Positions 34,620-44,828 of a DNA stretch of 64,000 nucleotides are shown piece after piece. The notes under the pieces were generated by a model that saw nothing but the letters and a program-made list of their open reading frames with translations, searched no databases and was not told the origin of the DNA. How positions within the stretch are numbered: position 1 is the stretch's first letter; every line of letters starts with the position of its first letter. A program made the position numbers and the translations under genes. The stretch comes from Prorocentrum cordatum (lineage: Eukaryota > Sar > Dinophyceae > Prorocentrales > Prorocentraceae), in NCBI GenBank assembly GCA_963575745.1, contig CAUYUJ010019895.1, positions 97,501 through 161,500 on the forward strand, written 5' to 3'.

Positions 34620-34840
34620 CCAGTCCAGGGCACGGCTGCCCCCCTCCCGCCCTGCTCTGGGTCGCACCGCACCTGGCGCGGGGAGCCCACCTGCCCCGGA
34701 GGGACGAGCTCGCGGACACGATCAGGAGGCTGTCGTTTCTTCAGGACGGGCGGCCGGCGCCGTGCCCCCGCGCACGCCCCAGGCCCCCGCGCAGGATCAT
34801 CAGCTTTGTTTCGGCCCTCAAACGGGGGATGATCCTCTCC
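34620..34840 (+). CDS. Possible exon, unknown protein
   Basis: CTTCCTCCTCCCAG ends at about 34624 and makes a good acceptor. One + frame then reads LLWVAPHLARGAHLPRRDEL and LADTIRRLSFLQDG and stays open to about 34910. No family recognised and no partner exon found. Confidence 0.25.
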
Positions 34841-34849
34841 CGTTTTCCG

Positions 34850-35380
34850 CCGACCCGCCTCGGTTCCCCAGCGTCGCGTTTCGCGCTTCCATCTTTTTTC
34901 CCTTCGTACAGCCAAGACCTCGTCTACTTTGAAGATACCCCTACGAGGGGTCTCGGGGTGGAGGTCGGCCCACGTTCCTCGCCGCGCGCCGCTTGAAGGA
35001 TGCCGTGGGGGCCCTTCGGTCAGCGCCCAGTGGGGGACGGTGGCCCACCTCCGCCCACCCCTCGTGGGGTGGGATGGGCCCATGTGGGCCCACGGTGTTT
35101 TCAGAAATTCGTCGGGGCGGGGTGGGTGCTTCGGAGGCTCGTCCGTTGCTTGTCGTGACGTCGGACTTGGCCTCATCGAGGCCAGCGGGGCATTGCACCC
35201 AGCCCGCGGAAAGCATTTTGAGGCTTACATCGGCCCGAGAGTTCTTTCCTGCTGCATTGCGCGTGGGACTACCGACCTCGCCGACAACCGTCGACGACCG
35301 CTCGAGGTTTCAATGGTTTTCCAGCTGCAGCTAGCTCTAGCAAGCACAGCACGAGACCACACGCAATGCCGAGTCTTCGT
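34850..35380. other. Unique sequence, nothing recognised
   Basis: It holds short inverted words such as CACCCCTCGTGGGGTGGG near 35057. No gene recognised. Confidence 0.3.
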
Positions 35381-35394
35381 CTTCTTCCTCCTGC

Positions 35395-35470
35395 CCCTCC
35401 TCGTTCTCCTCCTCCTCCTCCTCCTCCTCCTTCTCCTCCTCCTGTTCCTTTTCCTCCTCATCCTCTTCCG
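35395..35470 (+). repeat. (CTC)n microsatellite
   Basis: CTC triplets with CTTCTCC and GTTCC interruptions. Confidence 0.85.
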
Positions 35471-35514
35471 TTTCCTCCTTCCCCCCTCCCATGCCTGCCT
35501 TTGCCCTCCGCATG

Positions 35515-35690
35515 TCCATGTCGGCGCGCCCCTTACACGCTTCGCGGCCCCATAGGGAGCTCCATCTGAGGCCCCAGTGGGAAGGTACGCATGGCACCGC
35601 CGCCCCATGTCGGCACACCCCTCACCCGCATGGTGGCCCCGCCCCATGTCGGCACACCGTTCACACGCTTCGTGGCCTCATGAGGAGATC
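35515..35690 (+). repeat. Short tandem repeat with GCCCCATGTCGGCACACC units
   Basis: CATGTCGGC.C.CC.. recurs at about 35515, 35606 and 35645, each followed by a C(G/A)CTTCG(C/T)GGCC or CGCATGGTGGCC block. Units are uneven (about 40-90 bases). Confidence 0.5.
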
Positions 35691-35822
35691 CACGGAAGGC
35701 GGGCGATATTCACAACGACGCTATTCAAATCTGCCTATGGTTGGTTCTTTCGCCTGGAATTTGTTTTTTGAGTTCCGCCTCAGGGGGGCCTCCTTGGGCC
35801 CTAGGACTATCAAGTAACGACT

Positions 35823-35897
35823 CGTGATGAAAAGCTGGTCCCAGGGAGCGGGCCGATATTTCTGGGGGCGACGTTCTGACAAATTCATGACGCCGGG
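35823..35897 (-). mobile_element. Family C fragment, copy 3
   Basis: Carries GGTCCCAGGGAGCGGG, TTTCTGGGGGCGACGTT and TCATGACG, the right-hand third of the family in reverse orientation. Confidence 0.4.
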
Positions 35898-35978
35898 GGT
35901 CTGTTGGGGAGGCATTCAGCCGGCCGCATCAGACCAACAGCGCCAGGCGGAGGAGGAGGAGTATCGGGGAACAAACAA

Positions 35979-36135
35979 TGGCATAAACAGACAACTCAGA
36001 GGTCAACGCGGATTCCCTGGTCGGTGCTCGTTTCTGGCGCGCAGAGTGCGCCAGGGGCGGCGCCAGAGGCACCGACAGGGGTCCCCAGCGCCGATCCGAG
36101 GAATCTTCACGGACCTCTGGGTTGCTTTGTTTATA
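35979..36135. mobile_element. Family A palindromic element, copy 4
   Basis: Begins GGCATAAACAGACAACTCAG and ends CTTTGTTTATA. The inner parts AACGCGGATTCCCTGGTCGG and CGCCGATCCGAGGAATCTTC pair. The centre is GGGGCGGCGCC. Confidence 0.6.
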
Positions 36136-36184
36136 CAACTGTTTGCTCCCTCGAGGATCGGGAATCGATAGAACCCGTGCCCTT

Positions 36185-36262
36185 CCAATTCGATAGCGGC
36201 ATGCCCAATTCGGTTCTCGAGAGGGTGCTGGGTTGAGGCGCGTGGATTAGCGACAGGGCCCT
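36185..36262 (+). repeat. Family M repeat, copy 1
   Basis: CGATAGCGGC.TGCCCAATTC, GGTTCTCGAGAGGGTGC and GAGGCGCGTGGAT.AGCGAC match 36585-36662 almost exactly. Confidence 0.7.
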
Positions 36263-36268
36263 GCTCTT

Positions 36269-36350
36269 AAGTCGGGCCTGTCCTCCTACAGGAGGAATAT
36301 TCGAAATTGTATAAGAATAGTCTGGGGACGATTACTAACAATTTTTGAAT
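36269..36350 (+). mobile_element. Family B element, copy 2 (left end only)
   Basis: Starts AAGTCGGGCCTGTCCTCCTA, then CAGGAGGAATATTCGAAATT and ATAGTCTGGGGACGATT, as in copies 3 and 4. The matching right end is not seen, so this copy is truncated. Confidence 0.5.
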
Positions 36351-36584
36351 ATCTCTGGATTCTTGTTTTTACGATAAACAAGAAATGTTGTCCAAGAGCC
36401 GTCTGTAGGGAGAATCGGGCAAGGGGGGGTTACGACATCTGCTGCATGCAGCTGGTTTCGGCCCCGCCGCCGGGCCCATTCCTCGATACATGGGCGCCTC
36501 TGGGAGGCGCTGGGACAATCAGCTACGTGAGCTGATTCCCTACCCTGCCCTTTGCTATCCCCCCCTTTCGATTCCCCCGAAGGT

Positions 36585-36662
36585 CGATAGCGGCGTGCCC
36601 AATTCGGTTCTCGAGAGGGTGCCGGCGGCTGAGGCGCGTGGATCAGCGACAGCGCCCTGCCT
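36585..36662 (+). repeat. Family M repeat, copy 2
   Basis: Near-identical to 36185-36262, about 400 bases downstream in the same orientation. A recent local duplication is likely. Confidence 0.7.
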
Positions 36663-36789
36663 CCGCGCAGCGACGCGCACCGCCAGCCAGATCGGGCGGC
36701 ACCCTCCTCGCCCGAGCCCGCGCGCTCGGCGCAAGTGCGATCAACAATCATTCGTCGGACGAGGCTTAGGCGACCCGTCCTCCTACTCT

Positions 36790-36895
36790 CTCATCCGCCT
36801 CCTCCTCCTCCTCCTCCTCCTCCTCCTCCTCCTCCTCCTCCTCCCCCTCCTCCTCCTCCTCTTCCATCTCCTCCTCCACCTCCTCCTCCTCCTGC
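36790..36895 (+). repeat. (CTC)n microsatellite
   Basis: Pure CTC at 36798-36843, then CTTCC and CACCTCC interruptions. Confidence 0.9.
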
Positions 36896-37132
36896 TCCCC
36901 GGGCCGCCTACGGCCCCAGGAGAAACCGTGCAGGGGGGGGGGTGGATGGGCTCGGGAACTGCGTCGAGGGCAGTGACAGGGGGGGGGATGAGGGGCAACG
37001 TTAGGGGGGGGGGTGAGGCAGGGCGAGGGGGCTGGGGGACTGGGCGACTGCAGGCTTCCGGGGCGCAGCAGTCCGGGTCCCTGAGAAGCTCCTCGAGCAC
37101 GCGCCCCTGTTGTCCATGACATTTTCAAACTC

Positions 37133-37375
37133 AAGCAGTGGCGAAGCGCCCTGGCGTGCCTATAGGCCTACCAAACAATGTTCTAAGAACCCTTTGTGGT
37201 TTGCGCGAAATGTTTTTAGAACATTTCTGGCCGCGGCTGGCTTGGTTTAACACATCGGGCTTCTGTTCTCAGAACACAGTTTCTGATCTTAGAACACTTT
37301 CGGGTTCTACGAACACGTCGTGGAAGGCCTATAGAAATCTCGGAACGGTCGGCCCCTGCTCAAGAGAACGAGGAT
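37133..37375 (+). mobile_element. Family D element, copy 1
   Basis: Starts CAAGCAGTGGCGAAGCG. It continues CCTATAGGCC.ACCA, TTCTAAGAACC, TTTGTGGTTTGCGCGAAATG, TTTAGAACATTTCTGGC, CACATCGGGCT.CTGTTCT and ends in CGGTCGGCCCCTGCTCAAG. It matches 54188 and 63073. Several AGAAC / GTTCT words inside can pair. Its function is unknown. Confidence 0.65.
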
Positions 37376-37384
37376 AAGTCCGTT

Positions 37385-37530
37385 CCATAGCGTTCCGGAA
37401 CGCTATCAGAGCGATCGGGCACGCTCTGAGAAGGCCGCGACGCCCGACACATCCTCCAGAGCCGCTGGATCTCAAATATTCTCGATTTATCCTCACCCGA
37501 TGTTATCCTCGTCCTGGCTACGGTTTTATT
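37385..37530 (+). repeat. Family L dispersed repeat, copy 2
   Basis: Matches 31390-31531. It sits directly between Family D and Family A. Confidence 0.6.
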
Positions 37531-37545
37531 CGGGGGACAAGCAAT

Positions 37546-37680
37546 GATATAGATATAAAAACTCGGAGGTCCGTACAGATTTATCGTATCGGCGCTGGAG
37601 CCCCCTGGCGGCGCCTCCAGCGCCGCCCCTGGCGCTGATCCGAGACATCCGCGGGGACATCCGGATCTACATATTCATGT
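37546..37680. mobile_element. Family A palindromic element, copy 5
   Basis: Begins ATGATATAGATATAAAAACT and ends ATCTACATATTCATG. The centre is CCTGGCGGCGCCTCCAGCGC, with TATCGGCGCTGG facing CCTGGCGCTGATCC. Confidence 0.65.
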
Positions 37681-37684
37681 AATT

Positions 37685-37950
37685 CAATGTGGTGCAATAC
37701 CAGCGTTGCCACATATCTGGTGCAACCTATGTTGTACGATCTATGTTGTGGCATGTATTTTGCTCAGGCAGCCGATGTGATGCAATCGATGTTGAGCAAC
37801 ATATGTGGAACACTGTATGTGGTGCAACGTATGCGGCGTAACCTATATAGTGCAATACGTGTGGTGCAATCTGCGTTGTGCAATCTATGTGGTGCGGTCG
37901 ATGTTGTTCCATCTACGTTGTGCAACCTGCGCGGTGCAATCCGTGTGGTG
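37685..37950 (+). repeat. GTGCAATCTATGTTGTGCAA degenerate repeat
   Basis: Units of about 15-20 bases built on GTGCAA.CTATGT(G/T)GTGCAA recur some 14 times. Open frames over it read Val-Gln and Cys-rich repeats. Not a gene. Confidence 0.75.
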
Positions 37951-37954
37951 TGGT

Positions 37955-38400
37955 CCTTGAAGCTGTCAGCTCCTCTGCTCGCACAGTCATCCCACCCACC
38001 CACCCGCATTTCAGGAGGGAAAGGAACACACAGACACAATGAATCGTCGATTCCCTCCAAAATATGGGAAAATATGGGAAGTGGGGGGGAAGACAAAAAC
38101 CCAGAAAATAGGAGAAAATAGGGGGAATCATATTATTTGTGTGTATTTATTTGTGTGTCCTTGGGCCCCTTCCGCATTTTGTGGTGTGTGCAGAAGCCAT
38201 GCGGCAGTGCTTGCGATCACTGCTTGGCGCTGGCTGGCGCATATAGATGCGGCCGCGCCGCTAGCGCGCGCAGGGGGGCCCGCGCGCCGAGCAGCCAGCC
38301 GGCTGGCTTGCCGCGACCGATATGCGGCCGCGGTGGCGCGGAGTGTCGGGGACTTCCCAGCGCCTCTCGCAGGTCGCGGTGGTGCCTGGGCTCTCGCAGG
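37955..38400 (+). repeat. Family K repeat, copy 1 (split by Family G)
   Basis: The TGCTCGCACAGTCATCCCAC block before and CCATGCGGCAGTGCTTGCGA, TGGCGCTGGCTGGCGCAT and GACTTCCCAGCGCCTCTCGC after the insert match 39838-40110. The intact copy has no insert at this point. Confidence 0.6.
38012..38171 (+). mobile_element. Family G element, copy 2, with 8-bp target duplication
   Basis: The element is flanked by CCGCATTT at 38004-38011 and again at 38172-38179. It interrupts Family K, whose copies at 39296 and 39838 lack it. That shows insertion of this 160-bp sequence. No enzyme is encoded. Confidence 0.7.
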
Positions 38401-38404
38401 CCTC

Positions 38405-38580
38405 CTCCTGGAGTCCTCCTCCTGCTCCTCCTCCTCCTCCTGCTCCTCCTCCTCCTCCTCCTCCTCCTCCTCCTCCTCCTCCAACTCTTCCTCCTCCTCC
38501 CCCTCTCCCTCCTCCTCCTCCTCCTCCTCCTCCTCCTCCTCCTCCTCCTTTTTTTGTTGTTCTCTCTCTCTCTCTCAGCT
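38405..38580 (+). repeat. (CTC)n then (TC)n microsatellite
   Basis: CTC with CTGCTCC interruptions to 38550, a short T run, then CTCTCTCT. Confidence 0.9.
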
Positions 38581-38675
38581 GAATGCCGCGGTGGCGCCTC
38601 TCGCAGGCCGCGGTGGTGCTTGGGTTCGGTAGCAAGTCATGGGAGCCTGGTGTACCCTTTCGGGTTCCGTCTTTA

Positions 38676-38880
38676 GCGTCGGTTCGCGTCGATTGGCGTC
38701 TGGGGGTCGATGAGAGAACGCCGATTTAGCGTCAGTTGGCGTCGGTTAGCGTCGATTTAGCGTCGATTAGCGTCGACTAGAGTCGATTAGCGTCGATTCG
38801 CACGAGCCGACAAGATGGTATGGGAGGCTCCCATGAGTTGCCACCGAACTTGGGCACTTTAGTGCGAATTGGTGATTCGG
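38676..38880 (+). repeat. Family I minisatellite with conserved tail, copy 2
   Basis: TTAGCGTCGATTAGCGTCGA units followed by GAGCCGACAAGATGGTATGG and GAGGCTCCCATGAGTTGCCA. The tail continues into GGTGATTCGGG, shared with 40095-40110. Confidence 0.65.
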
Positions 38881-39089
38881 GTGGACGCGGCATCGCGGCG
38901 GCGACGACGACCACACCAGACACGACGATGGTAGGAAGAATCGTTGCTGCGATGAAGACGGTGGCGGCGGTAAGGCCAATGACGGCGCCAGGCGTGCGTG
39001 TGGATTTTGTTTCGTCGCTAGCAAACGGTTCTGGAAACTCCACACGTTTTTTTTATATTCGAGTGCGCGCGAGTCCTTATTTTTCAGAG

Positions 39090-41110
39090 GTGGAATGGGG
39101 GGAGGGCGATGCCAGCCTGGTTGGGATGGTATGGATTTTTATTCAAGATGACTGCTGGGGCAGAGTCATATATCGATTGCTCGACCCCATGAGGGTGACG
39201 GGTGGTTCGGGGGGGACGGAGTGGTAGATCAGCATTTCCTTTTATAAAGAAGATTTTACGTTGTGCGTTCTACGCGGTGCAATCCACCCTGCCGAATTTG
39301 AAATTGTCAATTCCATTGCTCGCGCAATCACCACACCAACTCACCCGCCACCTGGTTTGCAAAACCCATGCGGCGGCGATTGCGATGACTGCGTGGCGCT
39401 GGCTGGCGCAACGCTGCGGCCAAGTTAGCGCATGTGGTCGCGGTTGGTGGCAATGCTGAAAATTCGAAAGTTGTTCTAAGGACCCTTGCGAGTGAACGCA
39501 ATTTGTTTCTAAAGACTCATGTTGCTAACCTGCAGGTTTTTGAAGGATTCCGGCATGTGTGCGCGAAGACGCGCGCGTGTTGACTGTGCCACGCCTGTTG
39601 CCAAGGATTGTTGGACGCAGATATTTTCTGATAAACGGATGCGCGCGCATAGTGTCATTTGACGAGGGAAAAGGGGTCCAGCCCAGTTGGGCTGGGATGA
39701 TGTGAGTTCGTGTTGAAAATTAACGGTGGGACATAATCGTATGTAAGTTGCGCAGCCGCAGGGGGTGCCGATGCCCCGTGGGTGGTGGCGGTAGATCTTA
39801 ATTGTTAAAAAAAATGGAGAAAGTAATTGATGTCCGCGCTGAGATGCCAATTCCACTGTTCGCGCGATCGCCCCACCCACCCGCAGCGTTCTTTGAAAAA
39901 CCCATGCGGCGGCGACTGCGATGAATGCTGTGCGCTGGCTGGCGCATCGCTGCGGCCGCGTCAGCGTGCGCAGGCTCGCGCGCAGAGCGGCCAGCTAGTT
40001 TCCCGTCACCGAGGTGACCGCGGTGGCGTTGACCGATGAGGACTTCCCAGCGCGTCTCACAGGCCACAGTGACGCGCGGGCATCTCAGTGCGAGCCGGTG
40101 ATTCGGGCGGCGCGTTATCATGGCGACGTCGACGACGGCAACCACGACGATAGTAGTACCGACGTTGGTGACAATGATGGCGATGAAAACGGCAAGGCGG
40201 AAGACAGTGCTGATGTTGCTCATGCCGATGACGATGATGGTGTGCACGTGTCGGTGATGAGCGTCGTGGGCGGATTTCGACATGCGCGAGCGGCAAACGC
40301 GGGCGAGCGGCGGGCATGTTGCTATTTGTCCGGGTTCGTGCCCCCCCCATCCAGCAAACGCACAAAAACGCTATCGATTTGGTCGACATGCGCTCGCGAC
40401 AAGCCCGCTTGGTGGAATTCGATGAAGTTGTTGCAAAACGCATGTTCTCGTCAGGATTTACAAAAACGCGCAGTCTGTTTTGATACATCATGTGTCCCCA
40501 CCGTCGCCTTCTCACCAGAAAATGCACATCGCGAAACCGTCGGTGTCTGATAATTCCCGCATGCGCGCGCGACGACGCGCCCGCGTTTACTTTTGTTCCA
40601 TATGTTGCAAGCGACTCGCGCCCCCCAATGCAAGGGCGTTCGAATCAGACTTCGACACGCGCGCGCGAGAGGCCCACTTGGTTGAATGTGGTGGCACCTT
40701 TTTGCAATTAGTAGATGTTGCACGAGTTCGGAAGAGCGCGCACGCAAACTTTCGGTGTGTGAATAACCATGTTGCGCAGTTCTGTTTTAATATGTATTCG
40801 GGAAACTCGTTATTGAAATCTTCACAGAACTTGAGGTTGTTGAAACACATCGGCATGCGCGCGCGACGACGTGTGGTTTTGGATGTTGTTCCGAATTGGA
40901 TTCGTGAGTACAGCAAATGTTTGACCAACGCTTGCGCGCATAGTATTAATTAATGCGGATAAAAGAGGTCGGAACAAAAGGGCTAGGCTGGGATGATACG
41001 GGCTCATGTTTAAAATGATAGGTGTGACAAAATCACGTGTACATTCTATTATCCAAGGGGTGTCAATAAGCCCGGGGTGGTTGGGTGGTAGATTTCCGAA
41101 TGAAAAATCT
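39090..41110 (+). repeat. Mosaic of Family J and K copies and a 290-bp tandem pair
   Basis: Family J (GGGCTGGGATGAT, TCATGTT.AAAAT, GTGTGACA.AATC, GGTGG.AGAT) occurs near 39105, 39680 and 40975. Family K (CCATGCGGCGGCGA.TGCGAT, GGCGCTGGCTGGCGCA) occurs at 39296-39455 and 39838-40110. At 40384-40935 two units about 270-296 apart share CGACA.GCGC.CGCGA.A.GC and GCATGCGCGCGCGACGACG. It is AT-richer than its surroundings. I see no coding domain. Confidence 0.55.
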
Positions 41111-41114
41111 ACGC

Positions 41115-41345
41115 GGCGCAATCACAGCGAGGCGGCGACGGGGCGGCGACGGCGGCGGCATAGCCGCCAAACCGACCGTCAGGCCCAGACGACGGGCAGC
41201 GACGAGGCGGCGATGGGGCGGCGACGGTGGCGACATAGCCGCCAGACTGATCGTCAGGCCCAGACGACGGGCGGCGACGAGGCGGCGACGGGGCGGCGAC
41301 GGCTGCGGCTGCGACATAGCCGCCAGACGGACCGTCAGGCCCATT
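41115..41345 (+). repeat. 75-81-bp tandem repeat, three units
   Basis: CAGGCCCAGACGACGGGC starts at 41180 and 41255, with a third, partial copy at 41336. Units carry GGCGGCGACGGGGCGGCGAC and CATAGCCGCCA. All three are in one open frame (units of 25, 25 and 27 codons), but frames this GC-rich stay open by chance. Confidence 0.8.
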
Positions 41346-41349
41346 CGGC

Positions 41350-42120
41350 TAATTTCTCATGAAACAAGTAAGAACCCCTCAGTGCAAGCAGTGTTAGGGG
41401 AACTGTGTGCAATCACGCGCTGCAGTGGCATCGGTGTCTGGCTCAAGTGCGGTACAAAAAACGCTGTTGCACAACGGCGCAGGTGCGAGAAGCAACCGTC
41501 ATAGGCAAAACGAGGAAAGAAACTGCGGTATGACAAGCTCGGCTGCAGCGCGGTAGAAATCAAATATCGTTGGACTATCGCGCTAGATCCACGGATCCGT
41601 GAGCCTGAGTTTGCCTATCGCAGGTCGGCTCGTGTAGTGCTTCTGGCTTGCCTGGCGACTTCTTGATTCGCACAGCGATGGAGGCCGACCCAGGTGTAGC
41701 TCTGCGGCCGCGCTCCCTCTTCCTCCTCAAAAAAGCAAGGCCGCAATCCATGCCAGGCGCAGACGACTTCTCGGAAGGCTCCCGAGACGCCCCATCGCCT
41801 TCCAAGAAGGCCTGCCCCTTCCCCCTTCCCCCCTGAGCTCGCCGCCGATGTTCCTCGCACTTGCTCCACGGACCACTGATCCATGCCAGCGCGTGCCCGA
41901 CCGGCTTGGCCGCGGCGAACTAGGAGCTGGGACTCTCTGGCACCCTCGGTCCAGCTATCCCCCATCCCCCCAATCACATGGGTCAAAGGCCCAACGTCCA
42001 CCTTGGAGTCCTTCTTGTAGGGTCCGACCCTTCGCCGCCCCATCACGAGCTCGCCCGCTCATGCGCGGCGCCTGCGGTCCGCTGTCTTCTCCGCTGCTGC
42101 TGCTCCCGCCCCGCGGTCCC
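41350..42120. other. Unique sequence, nothing recognised
   Basis: Both strands have modest open frames without known domains. Confidence 0.3.
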
Positions 42121-42136
42121 AGCTTGCGGCTCCCCA

Positions 42137-42137
42137 C

Positions 42138-42168
<31 letters not shown>

Positions 42169-42210
42169 GCGACGGCGGCGGCGGCGGCGACGACGACGCG
42201 ACGACGACGC
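42137..42210 (+). repeat. (GGC)n / (GAC)n microsatellite
   Basis: GGCGGCGGCGGC passes into GACGACGGCGACGG and CGACGACGACGCG. Confidence 0.9.
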
Positions 42211-42483
42211 CCCAATCGCGAGCTCGCGCGCTCATGCGCGGCGCGTGTCCGACCGGAAAGGTGGCCAGGGCAGCGCCGCGCCCGCGGGCCGTCGCCTCCC
42301 CCCCCCCCCGCCAGGAGTACGTCGGCAGGGACGCGCGCCCGCCCTCCGCGCGCGCGCGCGCCGCTGGCGCCCTGGGGCGGGCGCGGTCGCGCCCCGCCAG
42401 CCCTGCGGCGATCACAAGGGGTCTGCGATCGGCACCGCTGGGGAAGCCAGACCCGCTCGGGTCACGAGGGAATCGCGACGGAA

Positions 42484-42865
42484 GGTTGGCCTGTGTTTGC
42501 GGCCTCTGGGGGCCCTTGCGGGACCTCGGGCCCGTCCCCAAGCGACTCAGGGCGAAGAACCAATCCCGGGGAATGGGTCGAGACCTCTGGGGGCCGTTCC
42601 AAAACGACTCAGGACGAAGAACCAATCCCGGGGAATGGGTCGAGACCTCTGGGGGCCATCCCAAAACGACTCAGGACTAAGAACCAATCCCGTGGAATGA
42701 ATCGAGACCTCTGGGGGCCGTTCCAAAACGACTCAGGACTAAGAACCACTCCCGGGGAACGGGTCGAGACCTCTGGGGGCCGTTCCAAAACGACTCAGGA
42801 CGAAGAACCACTCCCGGGGATGGGTCGAGACCTCTGGGGGGCGACGTTATAAAAAACGTGGTTTG
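42484..42865 (-). mobile_element. Family C element, copy 4, internally amplified
   Basis: The two ends match the unamplified copy at 54764 in reverse orientation (TTTGCGGCCTCTGGGGGCCC at one end, GCGACGTTATAAAAAACGTGG at the other). Between them a 62-bp segment is present five times, with CGACTCAG at 42543, 42605, 42667, 42729 and 42792. Units differ by only a few bases. The 62-bp segment spans CGACTCAG, GAAGAACC, CCCGGGGA and GGGTCGAGACCTCTGGG. Confidence 0.8.
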
Positions 42866-43039
42866 CGATCGGCACCGTTGGCGCCTGGGGAGCACGACGC
42901 TGTCCTCGTCGGGCCTCTCCGCGGGGCGTGGCGGAGAGCTCTGTCGAGGTCCTCGCCCGCCACCCAGGGTGCCACACCCTTTGCAAACCGCACCCTTCGG
43001 AGTCGCCGAAGTCACGCGGCGAGGGGGGGGGCTACTACG

Positions 43040-43205
43040 GCCAAGAGGGGCCCAAGATAGCCCAAGAGGACGCCAAGACGGCCCAAGGGACCTCCAAAAC
43101 GTCTCCAAGACAATCCCGGGGAACCTGTCGGACCCTTCAAAACTTCCCCGAAACGGCCCCGAGACACCCCTCAGACGTTCAAGAGGCTCCACGACGGGCC
43201 CACGA
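43040..43205 (-). repeat. Reverse-oriented CTTGGG-type array
   Basis: AAGAGGGGCCCAAGATAGCC, CAAGACGGCCCAAGGGACC and CCGAAACGGCCCCGAGACAC are reversed units of the 4270 type. Confidence 0.55.
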
Positions 43206-43264
43206 CGGCTAGCGGTGGCCAAATCACTTTTCAAGAATATCGCAAAGAGCGCCATAGCAGGCTA

Positions 43265-44820
43265 CGTTAATGATGGCGTCCCCTCCGCCCTGCCTTAGGA
43301 TTTCTGGATCGCGAGGTGCCGCATCAATGGGTACCGCTCGTGGGCCGCTTTCGAGGGAAGCGCGCCTAGTTCCCGCAGCAGCCATTTCTTGAGATTAGGC
43401 GCAGAGAGTTTCAGTAGATCCTGCCATGGGCACCTCCTGCTTGGCTTGCGATGACGCCGTTTTGCTCAAGTCGCCGTTCCGAGACACGCAGCGCAAGGAG
43501 CAGTCTTTACGACACAGGGGCTCCCGCCGCATGGGCAAATCTACACAAGGAGCATAATCGCCTTCATATTGGGCCTCCTCGTCGTCCTCCTCGTTCTGCT
43601 CCTCGTCCTCCCCGTCCTGCTCCTGAAGGTGCCTGGCAGACCTGCGCCATTTCACCTCTGCGTTGCCCTTGCACTTGGGGGCAATTTGGCCTAACGCTGC
43701 CTGGCTCCACTCGCTTTGGCACTCAGGTAGGCGTTGGGTTATTGCACAAACCATTGTGGTCTTATTCCCCCCTCCCCCCCTTCCTCGACCCCTTCTTCCC
43801 CCTCCTCTTTATCCTTCCCGTTCCTCACCCGTCTCCGCCCCGTCCGCCTCTGCCTCCGTCACCGCCTGCCCCATAGCCGCTTTGACCCAAGAGCCACTGC
43901 ACTTGAATGTCCTGCAGCTCCGTCGCAGATCTGGCTGCCGCTGACCCGGGGCAGTTCTTGACACGTTTGTCCTCATCGTCATCTTCCTCGTCGCCCTCGG
44001 CATCCTCCTCGTCGCATCATACCCCCTCCTTCTGCCCATTCTTCTGTTTATCCATCCTCCTCCGACTCCCTCCCCTCCCTCCCCTCCTTCTTCCCCCATA
44101 GTATCGCCCTCTTCCTCCACCTCCTCCTCCTCCTCCGCCTCCTCCCCGCCTTCCCTGGTGTCTTCGTCTCCTCCCCATTCCTCCTCCCTAGCCTCCTCCT
44201 GACCCCCCCCCACCCGCCTCCCCACTGCCTCCGCCTGCCTGTCCTTACGTTATCCAGCCCTTTTGGCTCGATGTGGAGGACGGGGGACACGGCCATCGGG
44301 GGTGGCTCTTTTGGAGCCTCGGCCCGAATGGGCCGCCATTCGGAGGACGCTCCGCCGCGCCTTCGGGGAGGAGGGGGAGGAGGGGGAGCAGTGGAGGAGA
44401 TGCAGGAGGAGCTGTCGAGGAGGACGGGGAGGGAGGGGGAAAGGGAGGAGGAGGAGGAGGAGGAGAAGGGGGAAAGTGAGGGGGAAAGGAAGGACGAGGA
44501 GGAGGACCAGTGTAAACCAAAGAGTCATCAACGGTGTTGGAATTAACCCTCCCTCCAAGCTCCCTCTTCATATGCCCCTACGACGGTTCATTTCCATTGA
44601 GGGAACTGCCTCGCTGGGAGGCACCTTTGAAGACCCTGAAGCAAGCCGAAACATTGTTCTCGGGATATCAACGCCACGGATCAACCTGACTGCTGCGTCT
44701 TGACGATCCAGAATCGTGTCAGAACGCCTTTGTTGGAGCTTCAACACCGCGAATCAACATAACCGTTGCATCCGCATCATCCTGAACCCGTCCACACCAC
44801 CATTTCTGGTACGCTAATCA
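43265..44820. other. Mixed unique region, nothing certain
   Basis: A + frame at 43422-43550 begins MGTSCLACDDAVLLKSPFRD and the opposite strand is open at 43395-43754, so coding is possible but unproved. CTC and GGA stretches occur at 43795-44215 and 44380-44470. A weak 70-base duplication, with TCAAC.CC.CG.ATCAAC, links 44640-44705 and 44735-44780. Confidence 0.25.
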
Positions 44821-44828
44821 TCGGAACC

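Noticed and set aside
43395-43754. 119-codon minus-strand open frame
   Set aside because: Reads protein-like, but so does the opposite strand. No family, no splice partner and no supporting context.
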